64,000 bases of DNA from an uncultured Pseudoflavonifractor sp. (GTDB lineage: Bacteria > Bacillota > Clostridia > Oscillospirales > Oscillospiraceae): NCBI RefSeq assembly GCF_944387805.1, contig NZ_CALXGI010000010.1, positions 1 to 64,000 of the forward strand, read 5' to 3'. The notes beneath the pieces are model-generated. The model had not been told where the DNA came from. It saw nothing but the letters and a program-made list of their open reading frames with translations, and made no database searches. Below are positions 24,643 to 33,105 of this stretch, piece by piece. The position numbers and the translations under genes were made by a program. The first letter of the stretch is position 1. Each line of letters starts with the position of its first letter.

Positions 24643-25170
24643 TCAGGCCTGAAAGGCGTCACTTACGCAGCTTATAAAATCCTTCTCCACCAACTCGTAG
24701 TCGATGGAAGTCTGAAGCCGGCCGAGCTGATCCTTCCAGGCGTCCACGTTGGTTCTCACCCTGCGGAACCCAAGGGATTCATAGACGTGCTGGGCACGGG
24801 CGTTTTTCAGATTCGTGTCGAGAATGATTTTGGAATAGCCGTTTTTGAACAGCCAGCCAATCAGCAGACTCAGGACTTTTCTGCCGATGCCGCGATTCTG
24901 GCAATCGGTTTCACAGATTTTGATGCCGATTTCGGCCACGCCCATACCTGCATTGCGATAATTGCACTCACCAATCAGACGGTCGTTTTCCTGAATGACG
25001 AGAGCGCCCTTGCCAAGTCCTTTGGCGACTTCCTCCTCGCTGGTCCCCAAGCCATTGGGAAAACCTGCATGCGCCATCACGGCGCCGTCGTTCCACCAGG
25101 CTGCAAGCTGCTTTGCATCGGCGGCTTCGGCCTGGCGGACGGTTAGGTTTTCATATCGAATTGGGTCCAT
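24643..25170 (-). CDS. GNAT-family N-acetyltransferase
   Basis: The 175-residue protein is a complete GNAT domain. Motif A, with the acetyl-CoA pyrophosphate loop, reads CQNRGIGRKVLSLLIGWLF, preceded by the IGIKICE strand; motif B is NARAQHVYESLGFRRV. The form with L-F-K-N-G-Y and Y-E-S-L-G-F resembles RimJ/RimL-like acetyltransferases acting on small molecules or protein N termini. Of two adjacent ATG codons I chose 25170, which gives seven bases from GGAGG against four for the other. No neighbouring gene points to a substrate. Base composition is intermediate between the A+T-rich DJ-1 gene and the rest. Confidence 0.88.
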   Translation of the reverse strand: MDPIRYENLTVRQAEAADAKQLAAWWNDGAVMAHAGFPNGLGTSEEEVAKGLGKGALVIQENDRLIGECNYRNAGMGVAEIGIKICETDCQNRGIGRKVLSLLIGWLFKNGYSKIILDTNLKNARAQHVYESLGFRRVRTNVDAWKDQLGRLQTSIDYELVEKDFISCVSDAFQA

Positions 25171-25312
25171 CATCGTTCCTCCGTTGCAAATTCTCCGGGA
25201 GTGCAGGGAAGCGGGGAAGGGCGCGTTTTGCGTGTGAATCAAACAGTTTAGAGAACATACGTCCGTCTATACCTTAAGCCAGACCAGAGCCCAGCGCAGC
25301 GGTGACTTTTGT

Positions 25313-25350
25313 AAAAAAGTCGCCGCGAACGATATGGCGTCCGCGGCGAC
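25313..25350 (-). terminator. Terminator of the tRNA cluster
   Basis: On the minus strand GTCGCCGCG, a 14-base loop and the exact complement are followed by TTTTTT, directly after the tRNA-Lys CCA end. Confidence 0.85.
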
Positions 25351-25351
25351 G

Positions 25352-25428
25352 TGGTGACCCAGCGGGGACTCGAACCCCGGACCTTCGCCTTAAAAGGGCG
25401 TTGCTCTACCAACTGAGCTACTAGGTCA
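25352..25428 (-). tRNA. tRNA-Lys (anticodon UUU)
   Basis: Cloverleaf with acceptor TGACCTA/TGGGTCA, D arm AGCTCAGTTGGTAGAGC, anticodon loop CTTTTAA, T arm CGGGGTTCGAGTCCCCG and encoded CCA. Last gene of the cluster. Confidence 0.95.
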
Positions 25429-25436
25429 GATAAAAT

Positions 25437-25511
25437 TGGCTGGGATGGCTGGACTCGAACCAGCGAGTGCGGGAGTCAAAGTCCCGTGCCTTACCACTTG
25501 GCTACACCCCA
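25437..25511 (-). tRNA. tRNA-Gln (anticodon UUG)
   Basis: Acceptor TGGGGTG/CATCCCA with one wobble, anticodon loop CTTTGAC, T arm GCTGGTTCGAGTCCAGC, CCA encoded. It lies eight bases from tRNA-Lys. Confidence 0.95.
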
Positions 25512-25524
25512 GTATCGCAGGTTC

Positions 25525-25560
25525 AAAAAGGAAAGGCCCGGAGCGGACGCTCCGGGCCTT
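25525..25560 (-). terminator. Terminator-like hairpin inside the tRNA cluster
   Basis: A 12-bp stem (AAGGCCCGGAGC) with a four-base loop is followed on the minus strand by TCCTTTTTG, between tRNA-His and tRNA-Gln. It would separate the first three tRNAs from the last two. Confidence 0.7.
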
Positions 25561-25576
25561 CCGCCTTGAGACTATA

Positions 25577-25653
25577 TGGGGTGGGTGACGGGACTCGAAC
25601 CCGCGACACTCGGAACCACAATCCGATGCTCTACCAACTGAACTACACCCACC
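25577..25653 (-). tRNA. tRNA-His (anticodon GUG)
   Basis: Extra 5' G paired to C73 as expected for tRNA-His, anticodon loop TTGTGGT, T arm GCGGGTTCGAGTCCCGT, CCA encoded. Confidence 0.95.
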
Positions 25654-25668
25654 ATACGGAAGGAAAAC

Positions 25669-25745
<77 letters not shown>

Positions 25746-25748
25746 GTA

Positions 25749-25822
25749 TGGAGCGGGTGATGGGAATCGAACCCACGCGACCAGCTTGGAAGGCTGGGAT
25801 TCTACCATTGAACTACACCCGC
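25749..25822 (-). tRNA. tRNA-Gly (anticodon UCC)
   Basis: Acceptor GCGGGTG/CACCCGC, anticodon loop CTTCCAA, T arm GTGGGTTCGATTCCCAT, CCA encoded. First gene of the cluster. Confidence 0.95.
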
Positions 25823-25855
25823 ATGGGAAGCGACATACCAAATGTCATCCTTGAT

Positions 25856-25884
25856 ATAATACCACGGACAACCCTGCCTGTCAA
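25856..25884 (-). promoter_or_regulatory. Consensus promoter of the tRNA cluster
   Basis: Perfect TTGACA, 17 bases, TATTAT on the minus strand, 34 bases before tRNA-Gly. Confidence 0.85.
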
Positions 25885-25970
25885 TGCCTTTCTCGAAAAA
25901 AACAAAAAATTTTCCTCCGCACCCCAGCCCGCCATTTGAGAGGGAGCGCGGAGGAGTGGAGATCAGGCAA

Positions 25971-26603
25971 TCAGGCGATGGAGTCCGGAGCAGAATCCTC
26001 CATCAGGTCCTGGTCGAAAAAGTCGGAGTAGCGCACGGTGAGCGCTCCGCCCCCAAAGATCACGTCAGCGATGTCCAGTCCGGGTTCCAGGGCAAAGACA
26101 TAGTTCTCCGAGCTGGTGAGTGCCTGCACCAGCTCGGTGCCGTCCCGGAGCACAATGGTGACCTGGGTAAAATCGGCGGGGAGACGCTGAGCGTTGACAA
26201 AGTCAAAGATGCTGTCGGTCAGGTCACCGAAGAGGACGGTCATGCTGTCAGTGGACAGAACCGCAGCGGAGAATCCGGCTGAGATACCCATGTCTCCCAC
26301 CTTGGAGGCCAGCAGCGTAAAGCCGTCCGCCGCCTCCTCCAGGACAAAGACCTCCAGGGAGCCAAAGGCCTCGGTGCCAGGATTCCGGTTGCCGGCCAGC
26401 AGGACTGGCTGTTCCCCGTAGGCAGTGCTCTGGAAGAGCACGCAATCCTCGCCATAGGTGTCAGCCAGCCAGGCCCCCGCCCGCTCCAGCATGCCGCTGT
26501 CCGCAGAGGGCGTGGGCGAAGGAACCGAAGGGGCGGCACAGGAGGCCAGAGTCAGAGCCAGCAGAACTGTCACCAGCAGGGAAGCAATACGGGAAAACCG
26601 CAT
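25971..26603 (-). CDS. Putative lipoprotein, third gene of the sigma-factor operon
   Basis: The 210-residue protein has a lipoprotein signal: basic start MRFSRIA, a hydrophobic run and lipobox L-A-S-C, followed by a Ser/Pro-rich linker. The mature part is about 180 residues, alpha/beta, acidic, with no catalytic motif I can name. Its body holds strands such as FGSLEVFVLEEA and AAVLSTDSMTVLFGDL. AAAGGAGGG precedes the ATG. It begins 36 bases after the stop of the membrane partner of the sigma factor and lies on the same strand, so it probably belongs to that operon as an envelope target or sensor component. The role is inferred from position. Confidence 0.7.
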   Translation of the reverse strand: MRFSRIASLLVTVLLALTLASCAAPSVPSPTPSADSGMLERAGAWLADTYGEDCVLFQSTAYGEQPVLLAGNRNPGTEAFGSLEVFVLEEAADGFTLLASKVGDMGISAGFSAAVLSTDSMTVLFGDLTDSIFDFVNAQRLPADFTQVTIVLRDGTELVQALTSSENYVFALEPGLDIADVIFGGGALTVRYSDFFDQDLMEDSAPDSIA

Positions 26604-26638
26604 AGAAAGCCCTCCTTTTTGTAATTTAAGATAAAAAA

Positions 26639-28015
26639 TCAACGGAGCGTATAGAGAAACAGGCCGGAATCAGCCCCTTGGGCGGAGATGAACACCCGGC
26701 TGTCATCCAGCCAACCCAGGGAGCTCTCCTGATTTTGCTCCGTCCCCACTCGGTCAAAGAGAACGAGCCGGCCGGCGGCAAAGTCCAGAACCCCCAGCTG
26801 GGTTACATCCAGACTGCTGTCTTTTTGTCCCGACAGGAAGCAGCAGGCGCGGTCTCCGCTGGGGGAGAGGAGGAACCGGGCGCCGGGCACAAAGGTGAAG
26901 CCTTTGACAGGAGCGGATTGGGTCCCGGTTTTCCAGTCCAGGACAGCTGTCTGGCCGTTGCTGTCCATCTCCAGGGCGTACCGGCCGCCCAGGTCCAGCA
27001 CACCCTGGCTGCCTGCGCTGTCATAGCGGGGAAGAGAAGTGGCGGTCTGCTCCACCGCTCCGGAGGACAGGTCCCACACCCAGGCGGAGCAGGTATCTTC
27101 TCCGCCGGTGAGCAGCAGGGTGCCGCTGTCCAGAAAGACCGCCCGGTCCGGAGAGGCGCCAAGCGCCTCCTCCAGCGAGGTCAACAACCCGGACTCCAGG
27201 TCCAGCAGAAAGAGGCGCCGCCCGGTCTCGCCCTGTATACGCCCTGTCAGCAGGGCGTGGCGCAGGTCGGAGGTGAGGGCAAATTCTGTGACGCCGGTGA
27301 GGCCGTCCAGCGCCTGCGGGCCGGCCAGCAGGCGGGTTTTTCCGCTGTTCAGGTCCAGCAGCACAGCCTGGAAGTCAAAGCTCCGCAGCAGACCGCCCCG
27401 CAACAGAAGCACCACGGCGTCGCTCCGTCCGGGGATAGTCTGGGCCTCCCAGCGTCCCCCGCCGTCGGGCAGGGAGCCATCGCCCACTGCGGTCAGTCCG
27501 CCGTTTCTCACGCACCAGAAGACCCGGCCGGTCAGAGTCCCGCCGCTGCCGGCAAAGCGGAAAGAGGTGACTTCTGCTGGGACATGCTGGAGCGTGCCGT
27601 CCTCCAGGGCGGCAAAGCGGACGGAAGCCACCGTGCCGTCCTGGTCCCGCTCCGCCTGCCACAGCGCTGGTCCGCCGGTCCGCCAGCCCTCCAGAGACAG
27701 GGACAGGTACTGGACCTGGACGGCCTCCCCCAGCTGTGTGCCGGAGGGGGCCTCCCCCGCCGGTGGAACCTGCTCGGGGGCGGAGAGATGGAGAAAGGAA
27801 AAGACAGCGGTGCGAAATTCCGCATTGCCTGCCATGGCGGCCGCCAGAGCTCCCAGCAGCACCGCAGCAGCGGCAGCCGCAGCCAGAAGGCGAAGGCGCA
27901 GCCCGCCCCGCCGTTTTACGGGCACGGGTTCGCCCGGCATGAGCCGGGCCCGGGCGCCGGAGAGCAGGGCGGGGTCCACGCCGCCCAGGGCGTCCAAGAG
28001 CATATCAGGCGTCAA
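26639..28015 (-). CDS. Membrane-anchored anti-sigma-like protein with propeller-like exterior
   Basis: The 458-residue protein has a short cytoplasmic N terminus (about 50 residues, TPDMLLDALGGVDPALL), one membrane span of Leu/Ala near residues 55-72, and a large extracytoplasmic part. That part repeats motifs such as DLNSGKTRLLAG and DLESGLLTSLEE, typical of WD40/TolB-like beta-propeller blades. The likely start is TTG, since GGAGG lies seven bases before it, and it overlaps the sigma-factor stop by four bases, giving tight coupling. The layout of sigma factor, single-span partner and lipoprotein suggests this protein holds the sigma factor at the membrane until an envelope signal is sensed. 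It has no recognisable ZAS anti-sigma motif, so the role is inferred. Confidence 0.7.
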   Translation of the reverse strand: MTPDMLLDALGGVDPALLSGARARLMPGEPVPVKRRGGLRLRLLAAAAAAAVLLGALAAAMAGNAEFRTAVFSFLHLSAPEQVPPAGEAPSGTQLGEAVQVQYLSLSLEGWRTGGPALWQAERDQDGTVASVRFAALEDGTLQHVPAEVTSFRFAGSGGTLTGRVFWCVRNGGLTAVGDGSLPDGGGRWEAQTIPGRSDAVVLLLRGGLLRSFDFQAVLLDLNSGKTRLLAGPQALDGLTGVTEFALTSDLRHALLTGRIQGETGRRLFLLDLESGLLTSLEEALGASPDRAVFLDSGTLLLTGGEDTCSAWVWDLSSGAVEQTATSLPRYDSAGSQGVLDLGGRYALEMDSNGQTAVLDWKTGTQSAPVKGFTFVPGARFLLSPSGDRACCFLSGQKDSSLDVTQLGVLDFAAGRLVLFDRVGTEQNQESSLGWLDDSRVFISAQGADSGLFLYTLR

Positions 28016-28569
28016 AGAAATCCCTCCTGTTCCAGATAGATTTTCAGCTTGTTTCGTGTGCGGAAGAGGATGACCTTGACCCGGTTCTCCGGGAGCCGGA
28101 AGGCCTGTGCAGTCTCCCGGATGGAGGCCAGGTACCAGTACCGGCAGAGAAACAGATCCCGGTCCCGGCTGGACAGGCCCTTTAGAAAGCCCTCCAGGGC
28201 GTGGGTCAGCTCGGACAGCCGGACGGCCTCTTCCGGCCCGCCGGAGGCGGGGACGCACTGGGACAGCTCCTCCAGGGCCAGGGGAACCTGGCCGCCGCCC
28301 CGTTTTTTCCGCGTGTTCCTGCGCCAGCGGTCCAGGCTGGTCCGCCGGGTGACGGCCCCCAGAAAGGCGGAGAGGACAGCGGGCCGGTGGGGCGGAATGG
28401 CGTTCCAGGTCTGGAGCCAGGTGTCGTTCACGCACTCCTCCGCATCCCCGCGGTCGGAGAGAATATTCATGGCGATGGCGCGGCAGTAGCCGCCGTATTT
28501 CCGGTCGGTCTCTGCAATGGCGTCCTCATTTCTCTCCCAGTACAGCGCCACAATCCGGCTGTCCTCCAT
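28012..28569 (-). CDS. ECF-type RNA polymerase sigma factor
   Basis: The 185-residue protein has the two-domain ECF layout. Region 2 holds YCRAIAMNILSDRGDAEECV and NDTWLQTWNAIPP. Region 4 holds LSSRDRDLFLCRYWYLASIR, then the HTH with FRLPENRVKVILFRTRNKLK. Such factors redirect RNA polymerase to a small regulon, often envelope stress. GGAAGGAGG precedes the ATG; a longer in-frame form starting at 28641 would run through the preceding terminator and is rejected. The stop overlaps the TTG start of the putative anti-sigma gene by four bases, the usual sigma/anti-sigma coupling. I could not identify an autoregulated promoter with confidence. Confidence 0.9.
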   Translation of the reverse strand: MEDSRIVALYWERNEDAIAETDRKYGGYCRAIAMNILSDRGDAEECVNDTWLQTWNAIPPHRPAVLSAFLGAVTRRTSLDRWRRNTRKKRGGGQVPLALEELSQCVPASGGPEEAVRLSELTHALEGFLKGLSSRDRDLFLCRYWYLASIRETAQAFRLPENRVKVILFRTRNKLKIYLEQEGFL

Positions 28570-28639
28570 AACAGCGCCTCCTTCCGGCTGAAATATCCTT
28601 TCACCCATATAGTCGCCGGCAGCGTGAAGATGGTTACAC

Positions 28640-28676
28640 AAAAAATCCGCCTGCCGGAAATTTTCCAGCAGGCGGA
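28640..28676 (-). terminator. Terminator at the end of the fructose PTS operon
   Basis: On the minus strand TCCGCCTGC and its complement, with an inner GGAAA/TTTCC extension, are followed by a T run. It lies just past the ArsC-family gene stop. Confidence 0.85.
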
Positions 28677-28682
28677 GAAATA

Positions 28683-29033
28683 TCAGAGCAGGGCGGCGGC
28701 CCAGTCGGCCTCACGGAAACCCACCAGGACGGCCATTTCAGTCACCAGGATGGGGCGTTTGACCAGCATGCCGTCGGAGGCGAGCAGATCCAGCTGCTCA
28801 TCCTCGCTCATACCGGGCAGGCGGTCCTTCAGGCCCAGGGATTTGTAGAGCTGTCCGCTGGTGTTAAAGAATTTGCGCAGGGGCAGGCCGCTGCGGCCGT
28901 GCCACTCGGCCAGCTCATTTCGGGCGGGGTTTTCCTCCTTGATGTCCCGGAGGGTGTAGGTAAGGCCGTGGCTGTCCAGCCAGGCCTGAGCCCTGCGGCA
29001 GGTGGAGCACTTGGGGTAGCAGACAAAAAGCAT
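28683..29033 (-). CDS. ArsC/Spx-family thioredoxin-fold protein
   Basis: The 116-residue protein has the ArsC/Spx/YffB fold with the CXXC-type redox motif in PKCSTCRRAQ (Cys9 and Cys12), then YTLRDIKEENP and the late KRPILVTEMAVLVGF strand with the cis-Pro region. YffB/ArsC-like members reduce arsenate or an unknown substrate with glutathione or another thiol; Spx members bind RNA polymerase instead. The R-P-I-L motif resembles ArsC-like reductases more than Spx, but no ars genes are near. It lies 30 bases after the ptsI stop on the same strand and shares that operon's terminator, a pairing with no obvious biochemical reason. Confidence 0.8.
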   Translation of the reverse strand: MLFVCYPKCSTCRRAQAWLDSHGLTYTLRDIKEENPARNELAEWHGRSGLPLRKFFNTSGQLYKSLGLKDRLPGMSEDEQLDLLASDGMLVKRPILVTEMAVLVGFREADWAAALL

Positions 29034-29063
29034 GGGAGAGACCTCCTATATCAGCGGTGTGGG

Positions 29064-30770
29064 TCAGCGGACGTTGGCCTTGAGGCAGGTTCGTACCTCG
29101 TCGGCGGTAGACAGGCCCATAACCTGGTCGGCCAGGGCCCGGGCCTCCTCTCTGGTCCAGCGGGAGATGGCCTGACGGATGGGCAGTACGGCGGTGGGGG
29201 AGACGGAGAACTCATCCAGGCCAAAGGCCAGCAGCAGCGGGGTCATGAGCGGATCACCGGCGGCCTCGCCGCACATCCCCACCAGAATGCCGGCCCGCTT
29301 GGCCTGAGAGGCGGCCATGTGGATTGCCCGCAGCAGGGCGGGCTGGAAGTAGGAGCACAGGTAGGAGACCTTGCTGTTGCCCCGATCCGCGGCCAGGGTA
29401 TACTGGGTCAGGTCGTTGGTGCCGATGGAGAAGAAATCAACCTCACGGGCCAGCTTGTCCGCCAGAAAGACAGCGGCAGGGGTTTCCACCATGACGCCCA
29501 GTGGGATATCCCGGTTAAAGGCCACGCCTTCATCAGCCAGGCGGCATTTGGTCTCCTCCAGCATCACCCGTGCGGAGCGCACTTCGTCCAGACAGGAGAC
29601 AAAGGGAAGGAGAATGCGGATGCTCCCGTAAGCGGAGGCGCGGAGAATGGCGGACAGCTGGGTTTTGAAGAGATCGGGGCGGCTCAGACAGTACCGGATG
29701 GCCCGGAAGCCCAGGAAGGGGTTCTCCTCAGGCTCTGTGTCCAGGCAGGCGATGTCCTTGTCGCCGCCGATATCCAGGGTGCGGATAATAATCTCACGGC
29801 CTTCCAGCTGCCGGGCGGCATCCTGATAGATGCGAAACTGCTCCTCCTCGCTGGGAGGTGTGGAACGGTTCATAAAGAGAAATTCCGTGCGGAACAGGCC
29901 AACGCCCTCGCCGGTGTGCTCCAGCACATTGGGAACGTCCCTGGGGCTTGTGATGTTGCAGCACAGGGATACGGTCTCGCCGTCGGCGGTGTGGGTAGGG
30001 CGCGTACGGAAGCGGAGCAGGTCGGCCTGACGGGCCAGCGCTTCACCCTGGAGGGCGCGGTAATTCCGGAGGGTCTCATCATCCGGATTGATAAGAACGC
30101 TGCCGCTGCTTCCGTCCACCACCAGGGTTTCTCCGCCGGAGAGAAGGTCCATAATGTTGGGGACAGAGAGCACAGCGGGCAGAGACATGGTACGGGCCAG
30201 AATGGCGGAGTGGGAGGTGATGCCCCCGCTCTCTGTCACAATGGCGGCCACGTTTTCCCGCCGCAGGCCCACGGTCATGGAGGGGGTAAAATCCCGGGCC
30301 ACCAGTACGGAGCCCGGGGGAATACGCTTTAGTTCCGCCCGGGGCCGGCCCAGCAGAATGGACAGCAGGCGCCGCCGCATGTCCTCCACGTCCAGCGCAC
30401 GCTGGCGCATCAGCTCGTCCTCCATAGAGGAAAACAGCTCCACATACATACCGCACACGCTGTCCACCGCCGCTTCGGCGCACACGCCGTTCTCTATGGC
30501 GGCGTTCATCTGGCTGGTCATATAGGGATCGGAGACCATCATTACCTGTCCGGACAGAATCTCCGCCTGTGTGTCCCCCACCTGGGATCGCAGTTCCTCC
30601 GCCATAGCGGTGGTCTCTGCGGTAAAGGCGGCCACAGCGCCGGCGAGCCGGGCCTTTTCCGCCGCCACGCCGGAGAACACTACATTCCCGTACCCCAGGT
30701 CGGGCTCAGCCACCAGCACGGCAGCGCCAATGCCGATGCCGCCTGAGGCGGGGATTCCCTCACATTTCAT
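29064..30770 (-). CDS. ptsI: Phosphoenolpyruvate-protein phosphotransferase (PTS enzyme I)
   Basis: Enzyme I takes phosphate from PEP and passes it to HPr. The 568-residue protein has the N-terminal phosphohistidine domain with His187 in GGITSHSAILARTM, and the PEP-binding barrel with LFRTEFLFM, IIRTLDIGGDKD, FFSIGTNDLTQYTLA and the C-terminal acid Cys in MCGEAAG. Length and motif order match ptsI; PpsA and PPDK are far longer. It follows ptsH by 55 bases inside the fructose operon instead of sitting in a separate ptsHI unit, so enzyme I may be induced together with fructose uptake. Confidence 0.96.
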   Translation of the reverse strand: MKCEGIPASGGIGIGAAVLVAEPDLGYGNVVFSGVAAEKARLAGAVAAFTAETTAMAEELRSQVGDTQAEILSGQVMMVSDPYMTSQMNAAIENGVCAEAAVDSVCGMYVELFSSMEDELMRQRALDVEDMRRRLLSILLGRPRAELKRIPPGSVLVARDFTPSMTVGLRRENVAAIVTESGGITSHSAILARTMSLPAVLSVPNIMDLLSGGETLVVDGSSGSVLINPDDETLRNYRALQGEALARQADLLRFRTRPTHTADGETVSLCCNITSPRDVPNVLEHTGEGVGLFRTEFLFMNRSTPPSEEEQFRIYQDAARQLEGREIIIRTLDIGGDKDIACLDTEPEENPFLGFRAIRYCLSRPDLFKTQLSAILRASAYGSIRILLPFVSCLDEVRSARVMLEETKCRLADEGVAFNRDIPLGVMVETPAAVFLADKLAREVDFFSIGTNDLTQYTLAADRGNSKVSYLCSYFQPALLRAIHMAASQAKRAGILVGMCGEAAGDPLMTPLLLAFGLDEFSVSPTAVLPIRQAISRWTREEARALADQVMGLSTADEVRTCLKANVR

Positions 30771-30825
30771 AGATATGAACCTCCAAAGTGCCGCCGGGCG
30801 GCAGAATCAGGGACGAATTGAGGGA

Positions 30826-31092
30826 TTACTCCTCGCCCAGGCCGGAGCGAACCAGATCAACCGCAGTGCGGAGCATCTCCACTTCGTCGGGCCCTTCGCA
30901 GCGGATCTCAATCTCGGCGCCCTGTTTCATGCAGGCGGCCATTACATTCATAATGCTCTTGCCGTCGATTTCACGGCCATTGAAGACAATGGTGATGTTG
31001 GACTGGAACTTGAGCATGGTCTGGACAAAGAGGTTGGCGGGACGCATGTGGAACCCGGCCTTGTTGACAACAGTAAGCTGCTCGCTGACCAT
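30826..31092 (-). CDS. ptsH: Phosphocarrier protein HPr
   Basis: The 88-residue protein is a complete HPr. The active-site His15 lies in KAGFHMRPAN, and the HPr-kinase target Ser46 in GKSIMNVMA. The motif reads FHMRPA where most have LHARPA, a common variant in fructose-linked HPr. TGGAGG precedes the chosen ATG by seven bases. It lies between the EIIABC gene and ptsI. Compare the His-less HPr-like protein at 3061-3306, which lacks the phosphocarrier residue. Confidence 0.95.
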   Translation of the reverse strand: MVSEQLTVVNKAGFHMRPANLFVQTMLKFQSNITIVFNGREIDGKSIMNVMAACMKQGAEIEIRCEGPDEVEMLRTAVDLVRSGLGEE

Positions 31093-31117
31093 AGGAAAAA
31101 CCTCCAAAAAGTAAAAT

Positions 31118-33064
31118 TTATTCCATTACGGCCTCACACGGGGACAGGACCGTCTTTTTCCGAAGCAGGGCCAGCATCAGCATGCCGGCAAGAGAACCGG
31201 CGGCCAGGGCAATGAGGTAGCCCGGTATATTCCGGATGACAGGAAAGACGAAAATGCCGCCGTGGGGGGCGGGAAGAGCGCAGTTGAAGAAGGCGGACAG
31301 ACCGCCCGCCAGGGCAGAGCCGACGACACAGGCGGGAATAACCCGCACGGGGTCGGATGCGGCAAAGGGGATGGCGCCCTCAGTGATAAAACACAGGCCC
31401 ATAATATAATTGACCAGGCCGGATCTGCGCTCGGCTGGGCGGAAGCGGTTGGGGAAGAAGGTGCAGCACAGGGCAATGGCCAAAGGGGGCACCATACCGC
31501 CCACCATGGCGCAGGCCATAATGCCGGAGCCGGAAGCGGAGTCGGCGGAGGCCAGCGTGGAGGTGGCGAACACATAGGCGGCCTTGTTGAAGGGACCGCC
31601 CATGTCCACAGCCATCAGGGCGGCGACCACCACGCCCACCGCAATTCTGCTGCCCTCCCCCATGCCGTTCAGAGTGCTGTCCAGGGCGGTGTTGAGCATG
31701 CCCACAAAGGGGTTGACGGCGCACATAAAGAGACCGATAACCAGTAGGCCGGACAGGGGATAGAGCAGAGCGGACTTGAGCCCGTCCAACGGGGCGGGCA
31801 GCGCTGACAGCGGCCGCTGAAGCAGGCGCATCAGGTATCCCGCGGCAAAGCCGGCCACCACAGCGCCCAGGAAACCGGCGGAGACAGCCTCGGCGGCGAA
31901 AAAGGGGAAGGTATAGCCGGAGACGGCCAGGGCGCCGCCCACAAAACCCACCATCAGACCGGGCCGGTCCGCGATGGATACGGCGATGTAGGCGGACAGC
32001 ACCGGCAGCATAAAGTAGAAGGCGGCGTTGCCTACGGTGCTGAACCAGGCGGCCAGCGGAGTGTTTTTTCCGAAGGTCTCATACCCCAGGGCGGGGTCGT
32101 CCAGCAGGAAGGAGAGGGCGATAAAAATGCCGCCTGCGATGACAAAAGGGAGCATGTGGCTCACGCCGCTCATCAGCTGCTTGTAGAGGGTGCGGCAAAG
32201 TCCCTCCTGGCTGCGGCCGGAGGCGGGCTGAGAAGAGCTGGCATCCCGGTGGTGATATACCGGCGCCTTACCGTCCAGAATCTCCTGAATCAGCTCAGCC
32301 GGACGGCTGATGCCGGCGGCCACAGGCACCCGGAGCACGGGGCGGCCGTCAAACCGGGCCATATCAACCTCACGATCGGCAGCCACAATGATGCCGGCGC
32401 AGGCGGCAATCTCTTCCGCCGTGAGCACTCGGTTAGTACCGGCCGCACCGTTGGTCTCAACCTGAATGGAGCAGCCCAAGGAACTGGCGGCCTGCTCCAG
32501 AGCCTCAGCGGCCATATAGGTGTGGGCGATGCCGGTGGGGCAGGCGGTGACGGCCAGCACCCGGGGCAGGGAATCGGGGGCGGCGGCGGGGAAATCATCG
32601 GGAAATTCCGCCCGTTCGGCCTGGTCGATGACAGAGCGAAAGGCGGCGGGAGTGGCCGCCGCCATAAGCTGTGCGCGGAACTGTTCCCCCATCAGCAGCC
32701 GCATCAGCCGGGAGAGGAGTTCCAGGTGAAGTCCATCCTCCCCCTCGGGGGCGGCGATGAGGAAAATGAGATGGGAGAGGCTGCCGTCCGGCGCGCCCCA
32801 GTCCACTCCGCCGGGGACTGTTATGGCAGAGAGACCGGGGCGGAGAACGCCGGAACTTCTGGCATGAGGCACGGCAATGCCTGAGCCGATGGCAGTGGAG
32901 CTCTGAGCCTCCCGCTCCAGCAGGGCCTTCCGGAACTGGGCTGGGTCGGAGAGGTTGCCCTGGACGGATTGAAGAGAGACCAGCAGTTCCACAGCGGCAG
33001 CCTTGTCCGCCGGCGCCGCGTCCAGCAGAATCCCCCGGGCCTGAAGAAGGTCAGTGATACGCAT
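31118..33064 (-). CDS. Fructose-type PTS transporter EIIABC
   Basis: This 648-residue permease imports and phosphorylates a sugar, probably fructose to fructose 1-phosphate. The order is EIIA (residues 1-145, phospho-His67 in GIAVPHARS), EIIB (168-265, phospho-Cys175 in VTACPTGIAHTYMAAEAL), then EIIC with about nine membrane segments from residue 305 (MLPFVIAGGIFIALSFLL). The ATG follows AAGGA at eight bases and the protein opens MRITDLL. The separate EIIA gene upstream opens with the same words and the same ribosome site. Adjacent fruK and the DeoR regulator support fructose as substrate; mannose or mannitol-type systems have other domain orders. Confidence 0.94.
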   Translation of the reverse strand: MRITDLLQARGILLDAAPADKAAAVELLVSLQSVQGNLSDPAQFRKALLEREAQSSTAIGSGIAVPHARSSGVLRPGLSAITVPGGVDWGAPDGSLSHLIFLIAAPEGEDGLHLELLSRLMRLLMGEQFRAQLMAAATPAAFRSVIDQAERAEFPDDFPAAAPDSLPRVLAVTACPTGIAHTYMAAEALEQAASSLGCSIQVETNGAAGTNRVLTAEEIAACAGIIVAADREVDMARFDGRPVLRVPVAAGISRPAELIQEILDGKAPVYHHRDASSSQPASGRSQEGLCRTLYKQLMSGVSHMLPFVIAGGIFIALSFLLDDPALGYETFGKNTPLAAWFSTVGNAAFYFMLPVLSAYIAVSIADRPGLMVGFVGGALAVSGYTFPFFAAEAVSAGFLGAVVAGFAAGYLMRLLQRPLSALPAPLDGLKSALLYPLSGLLVIGLFMCAVNPFVGMLNTALDSTLNGMGEGSRIAVGVVVAALMAVDMGGPFNKAAYVFATSTLASADSASGSGIMACAMVGGMVPPLAIALCCTFFPNRFRPAERRSGLVNYIMGLCFITEGAIPFAASDPVRVIPACVVGSALAGGLSAFFNCALPAPHGGIFVFPVIRNIPGYLIALAAGSLAGMLMLALLRKKTVLSPCEAVME

Positions 33065-33105
33065 TGCTCTCATCCTTTCCGTCCAGATGTGGAGAAAATT
33101 TCAGC

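Noticed and set aside
28570..28641. An N-terminal extension of the sigma factor
   Set aside because: It would start in the stem of the upstream terminator and lacks a ribosome site; the ATG at 28569 has GGAAGGAGG.
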